From the NCBI GenBank assembly GCA_030549495.1, contig JAUIRK010000740.1, positions 116,049 through 180,048 on the forward strand: DNA of 64,000 nucleotides. The letters are read 5' to 3'. Both the position numbers and the translations under genes were made by a program. This DNA comes from Nectonema munidae (taxonomy: Eukaryota > Nematomorpha > Nectonematoida > Nectonematidae). Of the stretch, positions 13,319 through 24,139 are shown piece by piece. The notes beneath the pieces are model-generated. The model ran no database searches. It was given only the letters and a program-made list of their open reading frames with translations, and was not told the origin of the DNA. Within the stretch, counting starts at the first letter, position 1; each line of letters opens with the position of its first letter.

Positions 13319-15370
13319 TTTAAATTGGAACTAAGCAAATTCAAATTGGTACTAAGAAAATTCAAATTGGTACTAAGCAAGTTCAAATTGGAACAAAGCA
13401 AATTCCTATTAGAACTAAGTAAATTTAAATTAGCACAAACTAAAGAACTTATTAAACTTTTCTCTTGTGAATGAAACGCATCTGCTATTGATAACGAAAT
13501 ACTAAAATCTTTTTATTTCACCAATATTGATTATGTTTCACTCTTTTTTAGCTGCTTTGCTATACTTAGAATTTATGGGTATTGACTAATTATTATTATT
13601 ATTATTATATATTTTCTTCATTATATTTATCATCTATGTTCCTTTTATGCTTTATGATGTAATTTCTAGTCGTCTGCTTTATAAATTTTTGTTTGTTTTC
13701 ATTACATATATAATATCGTTATTAATCGAATTAATAACAATGTTAACTTACAAATCTTTGTTTTTTGTTAGATGAATACTGATAGGTCTAAATAACATTA
13801 TATTTCTAAAAAAGTGAGTTTTATTTTACTAAACTGTACAATTTATAAGGGATATCATTTATTTAGGGTGCTTATGATAAGAAAAAACAAATTCAAGCTG
13901 TATATGAATCCAATGGTGATTGGAGAAAATTGACTAGAAGGTTGAATGTGAGCAAAACAACCGTATATAGGTGGCTTAAGCATAATAATGAATATGACAA
14001 AAGAGGAGGACGTAAATACTCAAAAGTTAATGAATTTCATAGAAAAAAATACTTTATTAAATTAATTGAGGAAAACCCTCATGTTACCTTAAAAGAGATA
14101 AAAGAAGTTTTATTTGAAAAATACAAAATAAATGTAACACAAGAATCTGTTAGACAACATCTGGATGTTATGCTGTTTACTCTTAAAGATGTGCGCTTTG
14201 AACCTATCGTAGCGAATACTCTTCAAAACAATTTGCTGAAGAGCTGTTGCAATATCAATCTTTAGATATGCCAATTATTTATACGGCTGAGAAAAATGTC
14301 AATATTTACATCACGAGAAAAGAAGGAAGAGGAAGGATGTAGGTAGAGTTCCTGCTGCAACTTCAAAAGGAGCCAGTTTACATTTGATTGGATGCATTGG
14401 AAACCAGGGTTAATTCATCATTTGATAAAGCGTGGTTCTTTCAAAAAAGAAGATTTCTTTAAATGGATGGAGGAATGTTTACAAAAAACATATAGTTTTT
14501 ACAATACTTCTGCGATGGTTGTTTTAGACAATGCCCCATGTCATTCAAAAATAGAATTAATAATAAAAGGTCAATTTGAAGACTTCATAATTTTGAGACT
14601 GGGGCCTTGTAGTCCAATGTTAAATCCTATCGAATGTATTTGGTCAATTATTATTAAAAGCGATGTAAAGAAAAAATAGAGATAATCTTGAACCAAGAAG
14701 TTTCAGAACTTCCACAACATGAATTTAGACTAAGAAATTAGAAAAGATTGTTGCTGAATCTATATAAAAAAAAGGTCATAGCATCTAATTGTAATAGAAG
14801 CATTGCAAAGATACAAGGCTTACTTCCAAAAGTCCTAAATATGGAAGATATATCTTTTTAATTTTTCTTTATAATTTTCACTGGAATATTCATAAAAATG
14901 GAATAAAAATTGCAATCTAAAAATATGCTTTTATAAATACTACAGTCCTTACTTTTGTAATTTAGACTAAATGTGTTTTTCCAGAATTTTTTTGTTTTAT
15001 ATTGATTTAAACACTAAAATAAATTTAACATTAATTGTATGGCCAATTCTCAGAACTTTAAAGTCTGAGTGGAACTATAATATTTATTCAACATATAAAT
15101 GGCTTTTAAAAATCTTAGTTTTCAAGTATTTACTATTTTAATATTCAGTTTGATAAGTATAACATAACATCTTTCCAATATAAATTGTAAAATAATTAAA
15201 AAAAGTTTTATTATTAGAAATATCAATAGCAAATGAATTTCATTCACAAGAGAAAAATTAGAAAAGTTTTTTCTCTAAAAAAACGTGTACTAATTTAAAT
15301 TTACTTACTTCTAATCGGAATTTGCTTTGTCCAATTTGAACTTGCTTAGTACCAATTTGAATTTTCTTTA
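13319..15370 (+). mobile_element. Tc1-mariner/IS630-like transposon with iteron-bearing long TIRs
   Basis: A DDE_3-type transposase is visible in two main frames, 13930-14265 and 14392-14679. The first carries a helix-turn-helix (GDWRKLTRRLNVSKTTVYRW), a GGRKY spacer and a second helical domain; the second has VVLDNAPCHS (second catalytic Asp) and LGPCSPMLNPIECIWS (third acidic residue). Between them lies NVNIYITRKEGR, where the first catalytic Asp would be expected but reads as Ala-Glu, and at least two frameshifts separate the parts, so this copy is dead. Long inverted repeats flank it: the left end holds six 21-bp iterons (13319, 13340, 13361, 13382, 13403, 13424; core TTCAAATTGGTACTAAG), the right end (15287-15370) about four, plus a shared inner segment reading ATTTCATTCACAAGAG on the right. 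Confidence 0.82.
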
Positions 15371-16219
15371 ATAATAAACTCGACTTCTTTACAAATTTCC
15401 TCCTTGGAGTCCTATTGAAATCTAATTAGCGATTATAATGAGAATAAATTTGTAAAAGTTATTAATTTTTTATAGCATCACATTGTTATACGTCTTTAAC
15501 AGTTTGAAACAAAGAAGCTGCCTTTCTTTAGTTAATATAAATTTCTGGATGTTGTCAGCCATAATTATTTTACAAATCCAAAAATTTATTCAGGTGATTT
15601 AGATTTTAGAATATACAATACATGTATGGAAATTTTTTGTTATTCAAACAGTCGACAATTCCCGTGATCAAATACTCACGTAGCGGAACGTTCACTGTTT
15701 TATTCGGTTTACAACTCTTTGTTAAATTTTTAAAGCCTGTGTAATTATTTCTATTTTGTAAGATGTTATTTAGCAATATTTAAAAACTTATTGTTATAGA
15801 GATGGCCCAAAAATAATTAAAAGTTTCTTCCAGTATACGCTTTGTTTATTAATCTCAATTTCTGTCGGTTGTAAATAAATGAAAAAACAAGGCCTGTGCT
15901 ACAAAAAAACAAAAAAGTTAAAGAGCCATAAATGTGTTTTTATAAGCAAAGTAAAAATTTAGAGTTAGTTAACTCATCGATTGAAAAAATATGAGTATAA
16001 GGAAGAAAAGTAAATGACGTGAATGAATGTATACAAGAAAGTATCTTTTACTTTCAAAGCATCCTATACAAACTTTTATTCCATCCTACTTCTCAAAGAA
16101 AATTTGGCATTATTTTTTTTTTAAATAAGGATACCATTGTTTGCAAAATGTAGACCAACGGAGTAATTAAGTTAAACTCAATAAAGATGAACTTTATAAG
16201 GCGGATGGCTGTGTACAAG
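15371..16219. other. Intergenic, nothing recognised
   Basis: AT-rich sequence between the Tc1-like element and the SINE. No coding frame, terminal repeat or RNA gene seen. Confidence 0.6.
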
Positions 16220-16390
16220 GGGCGTGAGTAGGGTGAGTGTATACGGGGCATGAGTAGGGTTGGTTAGATGCTAGATTCGATAACTCAAGGTCTTGGGTTC
16301 GATTCCGCATCAAGCCTGCTTTCCTCATAGTTCGATACAAGCGGCGCAATTGTGCCTTCTCGATGAAAACACCCCAGGGTACCTTTACAA
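16220..16390 (+). mobile_element. tRNA-derived SINE, copy 2 (best copy)
   Basis: Pol III internal promoter: A-box-like TGGTTAGATGC at 16261 and a perfect B box GGTTCGATTCC at 16296-16306, followed by a body CATAGTTCGATACAAGCGGC and ending GGTACCTTTACAAG. The head cannot fold as a proper tRNA, so it is a SINE and not a tRNA gene. Just upstream GGGCGTGAGTAGGG and GGCATGAGTAGGG form a short duplication of the head. Confidence 0.85.
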
Positions 16391-16903
16391 GCCATGAGTT
16401 CGCTTTATAAATGCATCGCGTTATAACGCATCTACATCTTATTTCATATTTTATAGTTTTCATTTTTTGCGAATCCAAATTATAATTTTGTTTAATTGCA
16501 AAAGTTGCAAACTTAATCATAACTTTATAAAAAATGAATATACATCGAATAGAAATTTTTGAAGATTTGAACAATTTAAAAAATTCGCTCCTCGCATTCC
16601 GTGAATTGCACGTTAATGTTGGAAACGAAAAGTTGTAGCTGCTTTATATGATATTAGATAATGTAAAGTTGTTGCAGACAAAATATATTTGTATAAAGGC
16701 AACTGACAAATGCAAGAATATAAAACGTGACGTGAGAAAAATTGAAGAAAGGGTATAAAAATTGGATGTATTGTTATTAAGGAATGGTAAGTATAGAAGA
16801 GTAAGTATTAGGAGAGACGCACAAAATGATGGTCAACAGACAAACAATGGAGTACACGATATTCAAGAGTATTGCAATAACATTGGCGAATTTGTTTGAA
16901 GAA
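16391..16903. other. NECAP 3' flank, no further gene seen
   Basis: This is the region downstream of the NECAP stop on the minus strand. No canonical AATAAA was found close to the stop, and no exon giving the missing NECAP tail could be recognised. Confidence 0.5.
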
Positions 16904-17656
16904 TTAGATATCCAACAAATCAGAAGGTTGTGAGTTTGGATCCTCTTTGCTATTGGCTGTAGAGGAAGGGGGGATGTAAAGGTGTTCAGCCTTGCGATTG
17001 GATAAAGTAGAACTAGGGGGAGGGGGCAAAAGGATAGGAGTAGTGTCATGCAAGGTGTCAGTCTTGGGGGCTGCTCTGTCCCTCTTTTTATTGGAGGAGA
17101 TGCCGCCCAAGGAAAGGGTGATTGTTTCGCCTTGTTTGAAACTCAGGTCCACATGAGGCATTTCTGACTCTTTACCGTTTCTCTCCTCATTTCTTTTCAT
17201 GTCTCTTTCGATGTTTTCAGCGTTAGAAATGCCTTTGAAGTAGGACTGCATCGCTAGAACGAGATCGAACGAATCAGAACGATCTCTAAACCCCATTCCT
17301 ACGAATGCGGATCGGGAACGATCGTCGTCCGTGCGCAACTTGACGACGAAATATCGACTACTATCGCTCACGGACTCGAAGTTCGTGCAAGGATAAGATG
17401 GGATGTCGACGTTGGCGAAAACTCTGCCATCTTCCTCCTCCAATGAAATGACCAGGCGTTTCGAAGCTGCTGAGCTTGCATGAAGTTTTAAACGCCCTGT
17501 CCAGTTCGGAGAGTCCAGTTTCCATGAAAGCGCTTTGTGTCCTTTGCAAGCGGAGGTGAGTGGCGGAATTTTGTAAGCGAACACTTCTTTCTTGATTAGC
17601 AAAACGCGAAATGCAGCATCGTCGGATATCTCACTTTCTGAACTTTGCATTTTCAC
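16904..17656 (-). CDS. NECAP: NECAP-family endocytic adaptor (adaptin-ear-binding coat-associated protein)
   Basis: 250-residue protein of the clathrin coat machinery; NECAP proteins bind AP-2 and tune clathrin-coated vesicle formation at the plasma membrane. The N-terminal PH-like ear (PHear) domain, about residues 15-150, has the family landmarks YKIPP, WKLDSPNWTGRL, DSSRYFVVKL and SAFVGMGFRDRSDSFD; a linker follows with FKQGETITLSLGGISSNKK and a Pro-rich segment ILLPPPPSST. The start at 17656 gives a normal N-terminus (MKMQSSESE). Vertebrate NECAPs run to about 263-275 residues and end in WxxF-type tails; here the frame stops at SDLLDI, at a clathrin-box-like LLDI, so the tail is missing or in an unseen exon. 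The whole frame is uninterrupted, unlike the intron-rich neighbour IARS1, and is GC-richer than its surroundings. Confidence 0.92.
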   Translation of the reverse strand: MKMQSSESEISDDAAFRVLLIKKEVFAYKIPPLTSACKGHKALSWKLDSPNWTGRLKLHASSAASKRLVISLEEEDGRVFANVDIPSYPCTNFESVSDSSRYFVVKLRTDDDRSRSAFVGMGFRDRSDSFDLVLAMQSYFKGISNAENIERDMKRNEERNGKESEMPHVDLSFKQGETITLSLGGISSNKKRDRAAPKTDTLHDTTPILLPPPPSSTLSNRKAEHLYIPPSSTANSKEDPNSQPSDLLDI

Positions 17657-18110
17657 AAAATACTTAAAGAAAGAAGAGAAAGGGAATTACCAGAAAAATT
17701 TTAAAAGCAATCCCCACAAGTGTTTATTATAAGGAATGCTCACTATATAAAAGTTACATCGGTTTGGAGGAATAAATTGAGACATATTCAGCCAGAAACA
17801 CTGATAAAATTACAGGAATCAAGTTCTTCCAAAAAAGGTGTGTCAAAATTCAAACTAAAGGGGAATTTAAATGCGCATATAAAATGCACCATATTTTAAC
17901 TTATAGAGTAAACAAGTCTTTAATTTATGTGGAAATTACCCCATTTTAAATTGAAAATTTTTTTAATATCAACACAAGTAACCAAAATTACAATTTTTGG
18001 CATTGGATCAAATTATATACTCAAATTTCAAAAAAAAAATCAATGAAAATATTACAAGTTATCATTGCATCATACATCAACAACAACTTTGTGCACAAAA
18101 GTTAAAGCTT
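17657..18110. other. NECAP 5' flank / presumed promoter region
   Basis: AT-rich sequence upstream of the NECAP start on the minus strand. No TATA element or initiator could be chosen with confidence. Confidence 0.4.
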
Positions 18111-18814
18111 TTTTAGATGTTTTTTGAAACACTTTCTCAGAAGTATACTGCTACTTTTAACATTTTCAAATCCTAATTTCTAAAACGGAATTCAGAAATG
18201 AAATTGGAATGGGCGAATTGGTATAAAAAATATACTTAGTTTAGAATTTAATTAATATTCTTGGAAGAAATTATCAGATGTAAACCGCAAATTTGATTGA
18301 CACTTTGATAAATTTTCCCACCCCAAAAACGAAACTGAATCGAGAAATGAAATCAGCATGGTTGATTTGGTATAAAAAATTTAATTTAATTAAAAATTTG
18401 AATGAATGTTTTCGTAAGTAATTTTATCATCAATCAAAATATTGATTAACATTTGATACAAAGTTATCATGTTTATTGGATAAATATGCATATATGAGTG
18501 TATGTGTTCCAATATATGCATATCAGGAGCGCACATCCGGGGGGCGAGGGGGCCAAAATGACCTTCGCCCCCCCCCCCTCCCACCAATAATTTTCTATAA
18601 GTAAGAGTTGTTGCTTGTTTACAAAACATGCATGATGATCGCATTATAGGATGTAATGATCATTCGAATACATGATAATGTAAGATAAGAGAATAAAACT
18701 CCTCTGAATGAGCTCTGAAATTCCTATCAAAAATATTTTACAAACGATCTGAGAGCTATATAATAATAATTAGAAAACAGAACACGGATTTTCCATTTTG
18801 AAGTAAAATTGAAA

Positions 18815-18979
18815 AATATTGAGAAAACAGGAATAGTTTTGGAAAATAATCTTTATTTGTCGGTGTACAACTAACACCGTTTTCAAGTTGCAAAAAGAAA
18901 TACTGAAGAAGTACTTCTTCTCTAAATTAATTGTTCAAATAAAGATTATTTTCCAAACTATTCGTGTTATCTCAATATT
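18815..18979. mobile_element. Fold-back MITE present in copy A, absent from copy B
   Basis: Two inverted arms of about 45 bp (18815-18859 and 18936-18979), both starting AATATTGAGA and ending in a shared AAAATAATCTTTATTTG, enclose a 76-bp loop. Copy B reads straight across this position, joining TATATAATAATAA to TAATCC, so the hairpin plus some flanking bases was gained in A or lost from B. Confidence 0.65.
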
Positions 18980-20314
18980 TTCTATATAATGATTATAATA
19001 ATCCATTGTTTCAATATGCACACAATCAATAAGTAAGCAATGTTTATCACAGTGTCTCAAAGGGTCTTGTAGTATTTTTGAGCAAACACATGTTGATGAT
19101 CCACCAGATTTTTCTCATCTTCTTCTATCACAGTGATTTTATTTCTCTTTCTGTCTCCTTCTCTGATAAAATTCAATCACTCAAGCTCTCTTCTCTCATT
19201 CAAGCTCTCTTCTTTCACTCAAGCTCTCCAATCTCATTCAGCTCTCTTCTCTCTAATTTGTATTTAGAGTTAAATTAAAAATAATTCCATTTTATCTCAT
19301 TAGAAACTAGTTTTTAGCGGAATATAAGTTCAATATTTTCAGAACATTTTTTCATGATACCAAAGTTCAGCTATTTAAATTAATCACAGATTTTTGGTAA
19401 AAATAGTTCCATCTACACCAAACATTTTGCAAAAATGAAAATTTGATTATGTTTTTAAATGAGAGAAAAATTGTTTTCAATCGTTACAATTTTATATCAA
19501 TGAATATTGTCAGACTCGCGTTAAAAAAAATTTTCAACCAAAGGTCACTTTTAATCTTTATCAATATGTTTGTTACATTTTGAAACATTTAGAAACTAAT
19601 TTTTTCAAGTCAAGAAATTTTTTTATAACTATTTGGAAATTAATATTTTGACTAGCTATTCAGTTTAAAAGCAAAAATATTCTATTTGTTTAATATTTGA
19701 GCAGAGATGTTTTTTATAATGTTCGATTGTTAAATTTTGTAAGTTACACTGTACATAATTAATTAAATAATTTTTTTAAGAAAATTTGTTGATTATTATA
19801 ATAAAAATATATTATCGAAACAAAATGTTTCAGTTGTTAAAAATGTATTTGATTTATTTATGACAGCTGTCAGAATTTTATTTGTAGACAGAGAAATAGT
19901 CAAAAAAACGCAATGATTTTTTATTCTCGTATACTATGAATTTTATAATTTATGTTAGTTTAAATGGTTTTTCTAATGATTTTGTGTTCTTACACTTAAA
20001 TAATTTTATGATAAGTGATTAAAATACCGTTTTTTGTATACTATGATTCCTTACAGAATGTAAAAAATACAAGCGTTACCAAATCACCCTATAAGGGTTA
20101 GCTACTTCAACGTTGGCTTTTGCTGCTTATAAAAACTTGAAAATATCAAATAAAGTGCCGATAAACTATCTCATTTTTTATGCCTCCTATTATTTTGAAA
20201 TTATTCTGAGAACAGACAGTTTCATTTTAAATAGTGAAAATTGCTTTATTAGTTTATTTTGTCTCCTTTCTCTCTTATGTTAATTATGTAGCAAATTTTT
20301 CAATTTTTAGTAAA

Positions 20315-20468
20315 AGGTAAGGTAAAGGTAACGTGAGTGTGTTTTCATTGATAAGGCACTGATGTACCGCTTATGTCAAACTATGAACAAATTGGTATCG
20401 ATGAGGAATCGAACCCAGAGGCTTCCGTGCTGAGTCCTTCTTCTCAACCAACCTACCATGCCAGCCAT
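20315..20468 (-). mobile_element. tRNA-derived SINE, copy 3
   Basis: Reverse copy of the SINE at 16220-16390: B box as GGAATCGAACC near 20403, body with CATAGTTTGACATAAGCGG (reverse strand), tail ACCTTTACCTTACC. The same insertion is present at the same place in copy B (46291-46446), so it predates the separation of the two copies. Confidence 0.78.
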
Positions 20469-21455
20469 AGGGTATGCTATATAGTGGATACGTCAAATTA
20501 GTTTTCAAAAAACTTAAGTTATGCTGTAAAATTTTTTTGTTTTTGTTGAAGCTCTATAACTTTTTCTGGTAGGTTTTTTTTCCTTAAAAGTTATTATAAA
20601 ACGCAAATCTTTGCCAAAGGTTAAAAGTGGTTATTTTAAAAAACAATTATTTTAAAATCAAGTTAATCAATCGCGGTTTGCCCCTGTTGTGAATCATACA
20701 TGCTTTCCATACATTTTCAAACAGTCTTTATAATTCCACCTTACCCTATTTTTATCAATCCCTTGACATTTTTGTAAGTGCAAGTTCTTGATAAGATTTT
20801 TAATTCTTCCTTAAATTTGATATAAAGAAAGAGATCTTTTTGTATTGAAAGCTTTTTTTGCCAAAGCCAAATACCATTAAAATTTTTTAGCATATTGTAA
20901 GTCCTATTTTTGTAATTTTTGATATAGCAAATAATTATGCGCTATCTTTAAATTTCTCATATTGTCTGGAATACGTCAAAAATGATATGTTTAATTAAGG
21001 TATTAAAAGACATCACATTAATTTTTTTTAGCTCATTTAATTATTTTTTAAGACGATGACATCAACGGTTTCTTTTAAGGATGTCAAAAAATCAATTAAT
21101 TTAATTAATTTATTTGAAATTTTTTGTTGAGAAAAAATTAAGTAAAATGTACAAATATAAAATAAAATTTTAGATGGCCTAAAATCAAAATAAGTAAAAT
21201 AAATTTAAAATTTAAAAAGTTGTGAATTAGACTATTAAAAAATTCTAAAAACTAATTAAAATAATTCTAAAATTAAAAAAAAATTTCTAAGCAAAAATTT
21301 TAAAGATATTTATGCAAAAATAAATAATTTACCAATTAATAATGTTCGTTATTCGACTAAAGTCCTTATCGGTGCATCTCTAGTTCCAAGCGTATTTTTA
21401 AGTATCCACTATTCTAAACAAGCAACTTATACCTTATATCAATGCTAATTTACAT

Positions 21456-21775
21456 CAGGGCCGCACATCTGGGGGTGGGTGCAAAAAACTTATTCGCCCC
21501 CCCCCCCCCCTCCAATAATTTTGGATTTTTTTAAACTAGTGTATATGCATTATGTAATTAAAATATCTTCGCTGGAAGTATAGTTTTTAAATTTCATCAA
21601 TTTTGTAAAAAAATATAAAGTTGTCTTATAAATTTAGGTATGCGCTGTATACACTCTATTTTAAATGATTGCTTGAATATTTGGTCTCCCGTGATATTTC
21701 CAGACCAGTAATTTTGAAAACTGTAGAAAAAATTTCTCTCCCCCCACCCAATAATTTTGAGGATGTGCGCCCCTG
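21456..21775. mobile_element. 320-bp hAT-type MITE
   Basis: Termini CAGGGCCGCACATCTGGGGG and, reversed, CAGGGGCGCACATCCTC, with C/G tracts just inside. A second copy without the left terminus lies at 47462-47735. Adjacent 8-mers ATTTACAT and ATATATAT match only at 6 of 8 positions. Confidence 0.6.
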
Positions 21776-22032
21776 ATATATATGATTATAAATTTCCAAA
21801 AGCGTATCTAATGCAAACACTGAGATATAAGTTATAGACATAATATAAAAAATTTGTTGAAAAAAATGTATATTTGATTATGATTGACAGTTTTTAACAT
21901 GAGAGGGTCATTTAAATACCGTGAAAATAATATCAAAAGATGCAGCTAACGATTTTAGGAAAAGTCACAAAAAGAATATAGTTCAGCTATCACCCCCCCC
22001 CCCCCCAAACTCCTCGTCACTGATAGGGTTAA

Positions 22033-24139
22033 AAAGGGTTATTTCTAGATGCAAAAAACTGTTTTTTCTTCAAATGCTTAAAAGCAAAACTAATAGCACG
22101 AATTGTAGTTACACAATTGCTCAATGTACAGCTGAAAAAGGAAAACCTTGGCATGGATGGAGAATTTATCATACAACTTTTTTGAGAAATGTTCAAGCAC
22201 TAAATACTGTCGCTAATTCAAGGAAAAACATGCTTCTGTAGGATGAATAATTTAAAGACGAATAAATGATATGGCTGAAAGAAAATATAACAATAAAAGA
22301 GAAAGTGGATTACATCAAACTATTGTATTGAGAGTCTTTATTGATTAAGAGAATGGCATAGAAAGCTTAGCAATTGTTACAAGTAATGGATGACATTGAT
22401 CGTATTATTTATGGGAAAGATATTGTTATATTCCTCTTATCAATACAACTACAGGAGAGGGGGACCATTGCTGCATTCGTAAAAATTTTAAATCAAGCCA
22501 TTCGCACAAATAAATTCTGTTTTACTACTAATGGTGTAAAGGGAAAAGGATTAATCGAGTTTCTTGAGATATCAGGAAGATTTAGCTACCAAAAGTTCGT
22601 CAAGGATCTTGATAGGTGTCATGGAGACCGTTAAATAGTTTACTTCGTAGTCCACGCTCTTTACTGGCTTACAGACCGTTTAAGTCCTTTCTGCAAGTAT
22701 TGGGCAGCGAATATGCGGACTAGAAGTAGATTGTCTTAGTCGGGCGAAGCTTTCAAGATTTTTGTATGATAATAATAATTAGAAAAAATTTAAATGTTTC
22801 TTGAAGAGAAATAACGTTCTCCAGAATTAAACAATGGAGACAGACGGGTTATCTAAACTAATTCACACAACTGCTGGCGCCTTCAAATTCTCAGTTCTAA
22901 TGTCGAGCCAAGTTGTTCTCCCACTGTGTCAGTAAGTTCACAGTTTATTAGGGGTTGAGCGCAAATGAATGGGTGTTAGTGTTTTCTGTATATATGGGCT
23001 ATTAAAAAGATGGCGTGTGTGTTGGTTTCAGAGTCGAGATAACCGATTGGTGTGTGCGCGTTTGCCGCAAAATTTCAATAAAACAAAAAATTTCAATAAA
23101 AAAAAAGGTTAACTAAAATTTTACGTGCAATATTTTATATTGTGAATCCAATAAACTAACTAGTGATTGTCTTTGTACGGAAACTATCGTTGATTGGAGT
23201 GATGATTTTTGTCTGCATAAGGATAAATGACGGGTGAGAGTCTATTTCTCAGACTGCAGGTAGGGTACGGACTAAGGACAAGTAATTTTGCCGCTTGGGC
23301 ATATACACAATGTGGGTGTGGAAACGATTTCTTGTCTGTCCGCGATTACAAAATACAGAAAGGGCGGGTGTGGACGAATTTCTTTTGCTCGCACAGTGCT
23401 CCAGTACCTACCATGAAATAGCGTGAAAAATTGCCTTCCTAAAATTGAAGCAGTTTCCTCATACTTCGTGGAGCTGACCTACTTCCATTCTGGACCTGGG
23501 ATAGAAGAGTAAACATTATTTGGTCGTTTTCTTTCTTTTGAACGACCATTTATTAAATTACCAATTTTATTTGAAGTTATAGTTTCTTAATTTGCAATTG
23601 TGATTGTCTCATTAGTTTTGGATTCCACAAATTATGATATATTTACCACGATCCATTAATATAAAAAATATGGCTATATAAAATATCTGGAACAATGATT
23701 TTCTAGGACTTGTCATAACCGGGGTTGGAGAGTCGGAAAAATGTTTTGCGATTTATAAATTTTGGATTCCAATTCTGACTCCACCTTTTTGTGATTTTGC
23801 GACTGCAACTTCTGTCCAAGTCAAGACAGCATGACAATAGTTTTGCTTCTACGTACAAGTGTGAGGAAGGGTTTTCATCTCTTATAAATTTAAAAACAAG
23901 AAATAGAGACAGATTGCATGAGACATGGTCCAACAAACATTAGGCCATTAATTTTAAAGCTCTTTCGATTTGACGGCAAGATGATAGAAAAGGGGGAGAA
24001 GTGCTGATGATGTTAAAGCGAGCTATGTTTATAGCATTCCAATGTATCGAAAACAGGTCCCAAAATGGCATTTGGGAAGGGCCTTGTTGTAAACGCCACA
24101 CCAAACATGGTTCTTTGAATATTGGGTGCTTGTGCACGG
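22033..24139. other. Intergenic, no gene recognised
   Basis: Open frames at 22374-22634 and 23227-23421 (+) have no recognisable motif. The 22640-23480 part is less AT-biased and contains GTTGGTTTCAGAGTCGAG and repeated CAATAAAA, but I could not find terminal repeats, a primer-binding site or coding domains that would name an element. Confidence 0.45.

Larger units (their letters stand above)
18524..21775 (+). mobile_element. Large hAT-like non-autonomous repeat, 'copy A'
   Basis: Starts CAGGAGCGCACATCCGGGG and ends GGATGTGCGCCCCTG, inverted termini of hAT type, flanked by imperfect 8-bp duplications (ATGCATAT / ATATATAT) inside the TTAA element. 18586-20640 is closely similar to 44612-46610 (copy B). 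It contains CT-rich 19-bp repeats (19170-19260, AAGCTCTCTTCTCTC), a fold-back MITE (18815-18979) absent from B, and a SINE (20315-20468) shared with B. A second inward terminus, CAGGGCCGCACATC at 21456, makes 21456-21775 look like a 320-bp MITE of its own, so the true right end of the large repeat is uncertain. No transposase found. Confidence 0.68.
18110..22028 (-). mobile_element. TTAA-flanked non-autonomous element, copy 1, split by a hAT-like insertion
   Basis: On the minus strand the element starts after TTAA (22029-22032) with CCCTATCAGTGACGAGG, then a G tract, and then matches the left part of the copies at 29410 and 53486 (shared TTTTCCTAAAATCG and AAAACTGTCAATCA). The match breaks at 21776 and resumes at 18523 with the same family's repeats (GTCAATCAAATTTGCGG-type units, reverse strand, 18150-18523). 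In the copy at 53486 these two parts are contiguous, which shows that 18524-21775 is an insertion. The far end near 18110 has no visible terminal repeat. No coding capacity. Confidence 0.72.

Noticed and set aside
16255-16325. Possible tRNA gene with good A and B boxes
   Set aside because: The head does not form acceptor and anticodon stems, a SINE body and tail follow, and similar sequences recur at 10775, 20315 and 46291.
21456-21775. Taking this 320-bp MITE as a simple insertion within copy A
   Set aside because: Its right end coincides with the right boundary of the whole inserted block in the TTAA element, so nested order cannot be resolved from this window.
22640-23520. Possible LTR-type element from base composition
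   Set aside because: No paired direct repeats, primer-binding site, polypurine tract or coding domain could be found.
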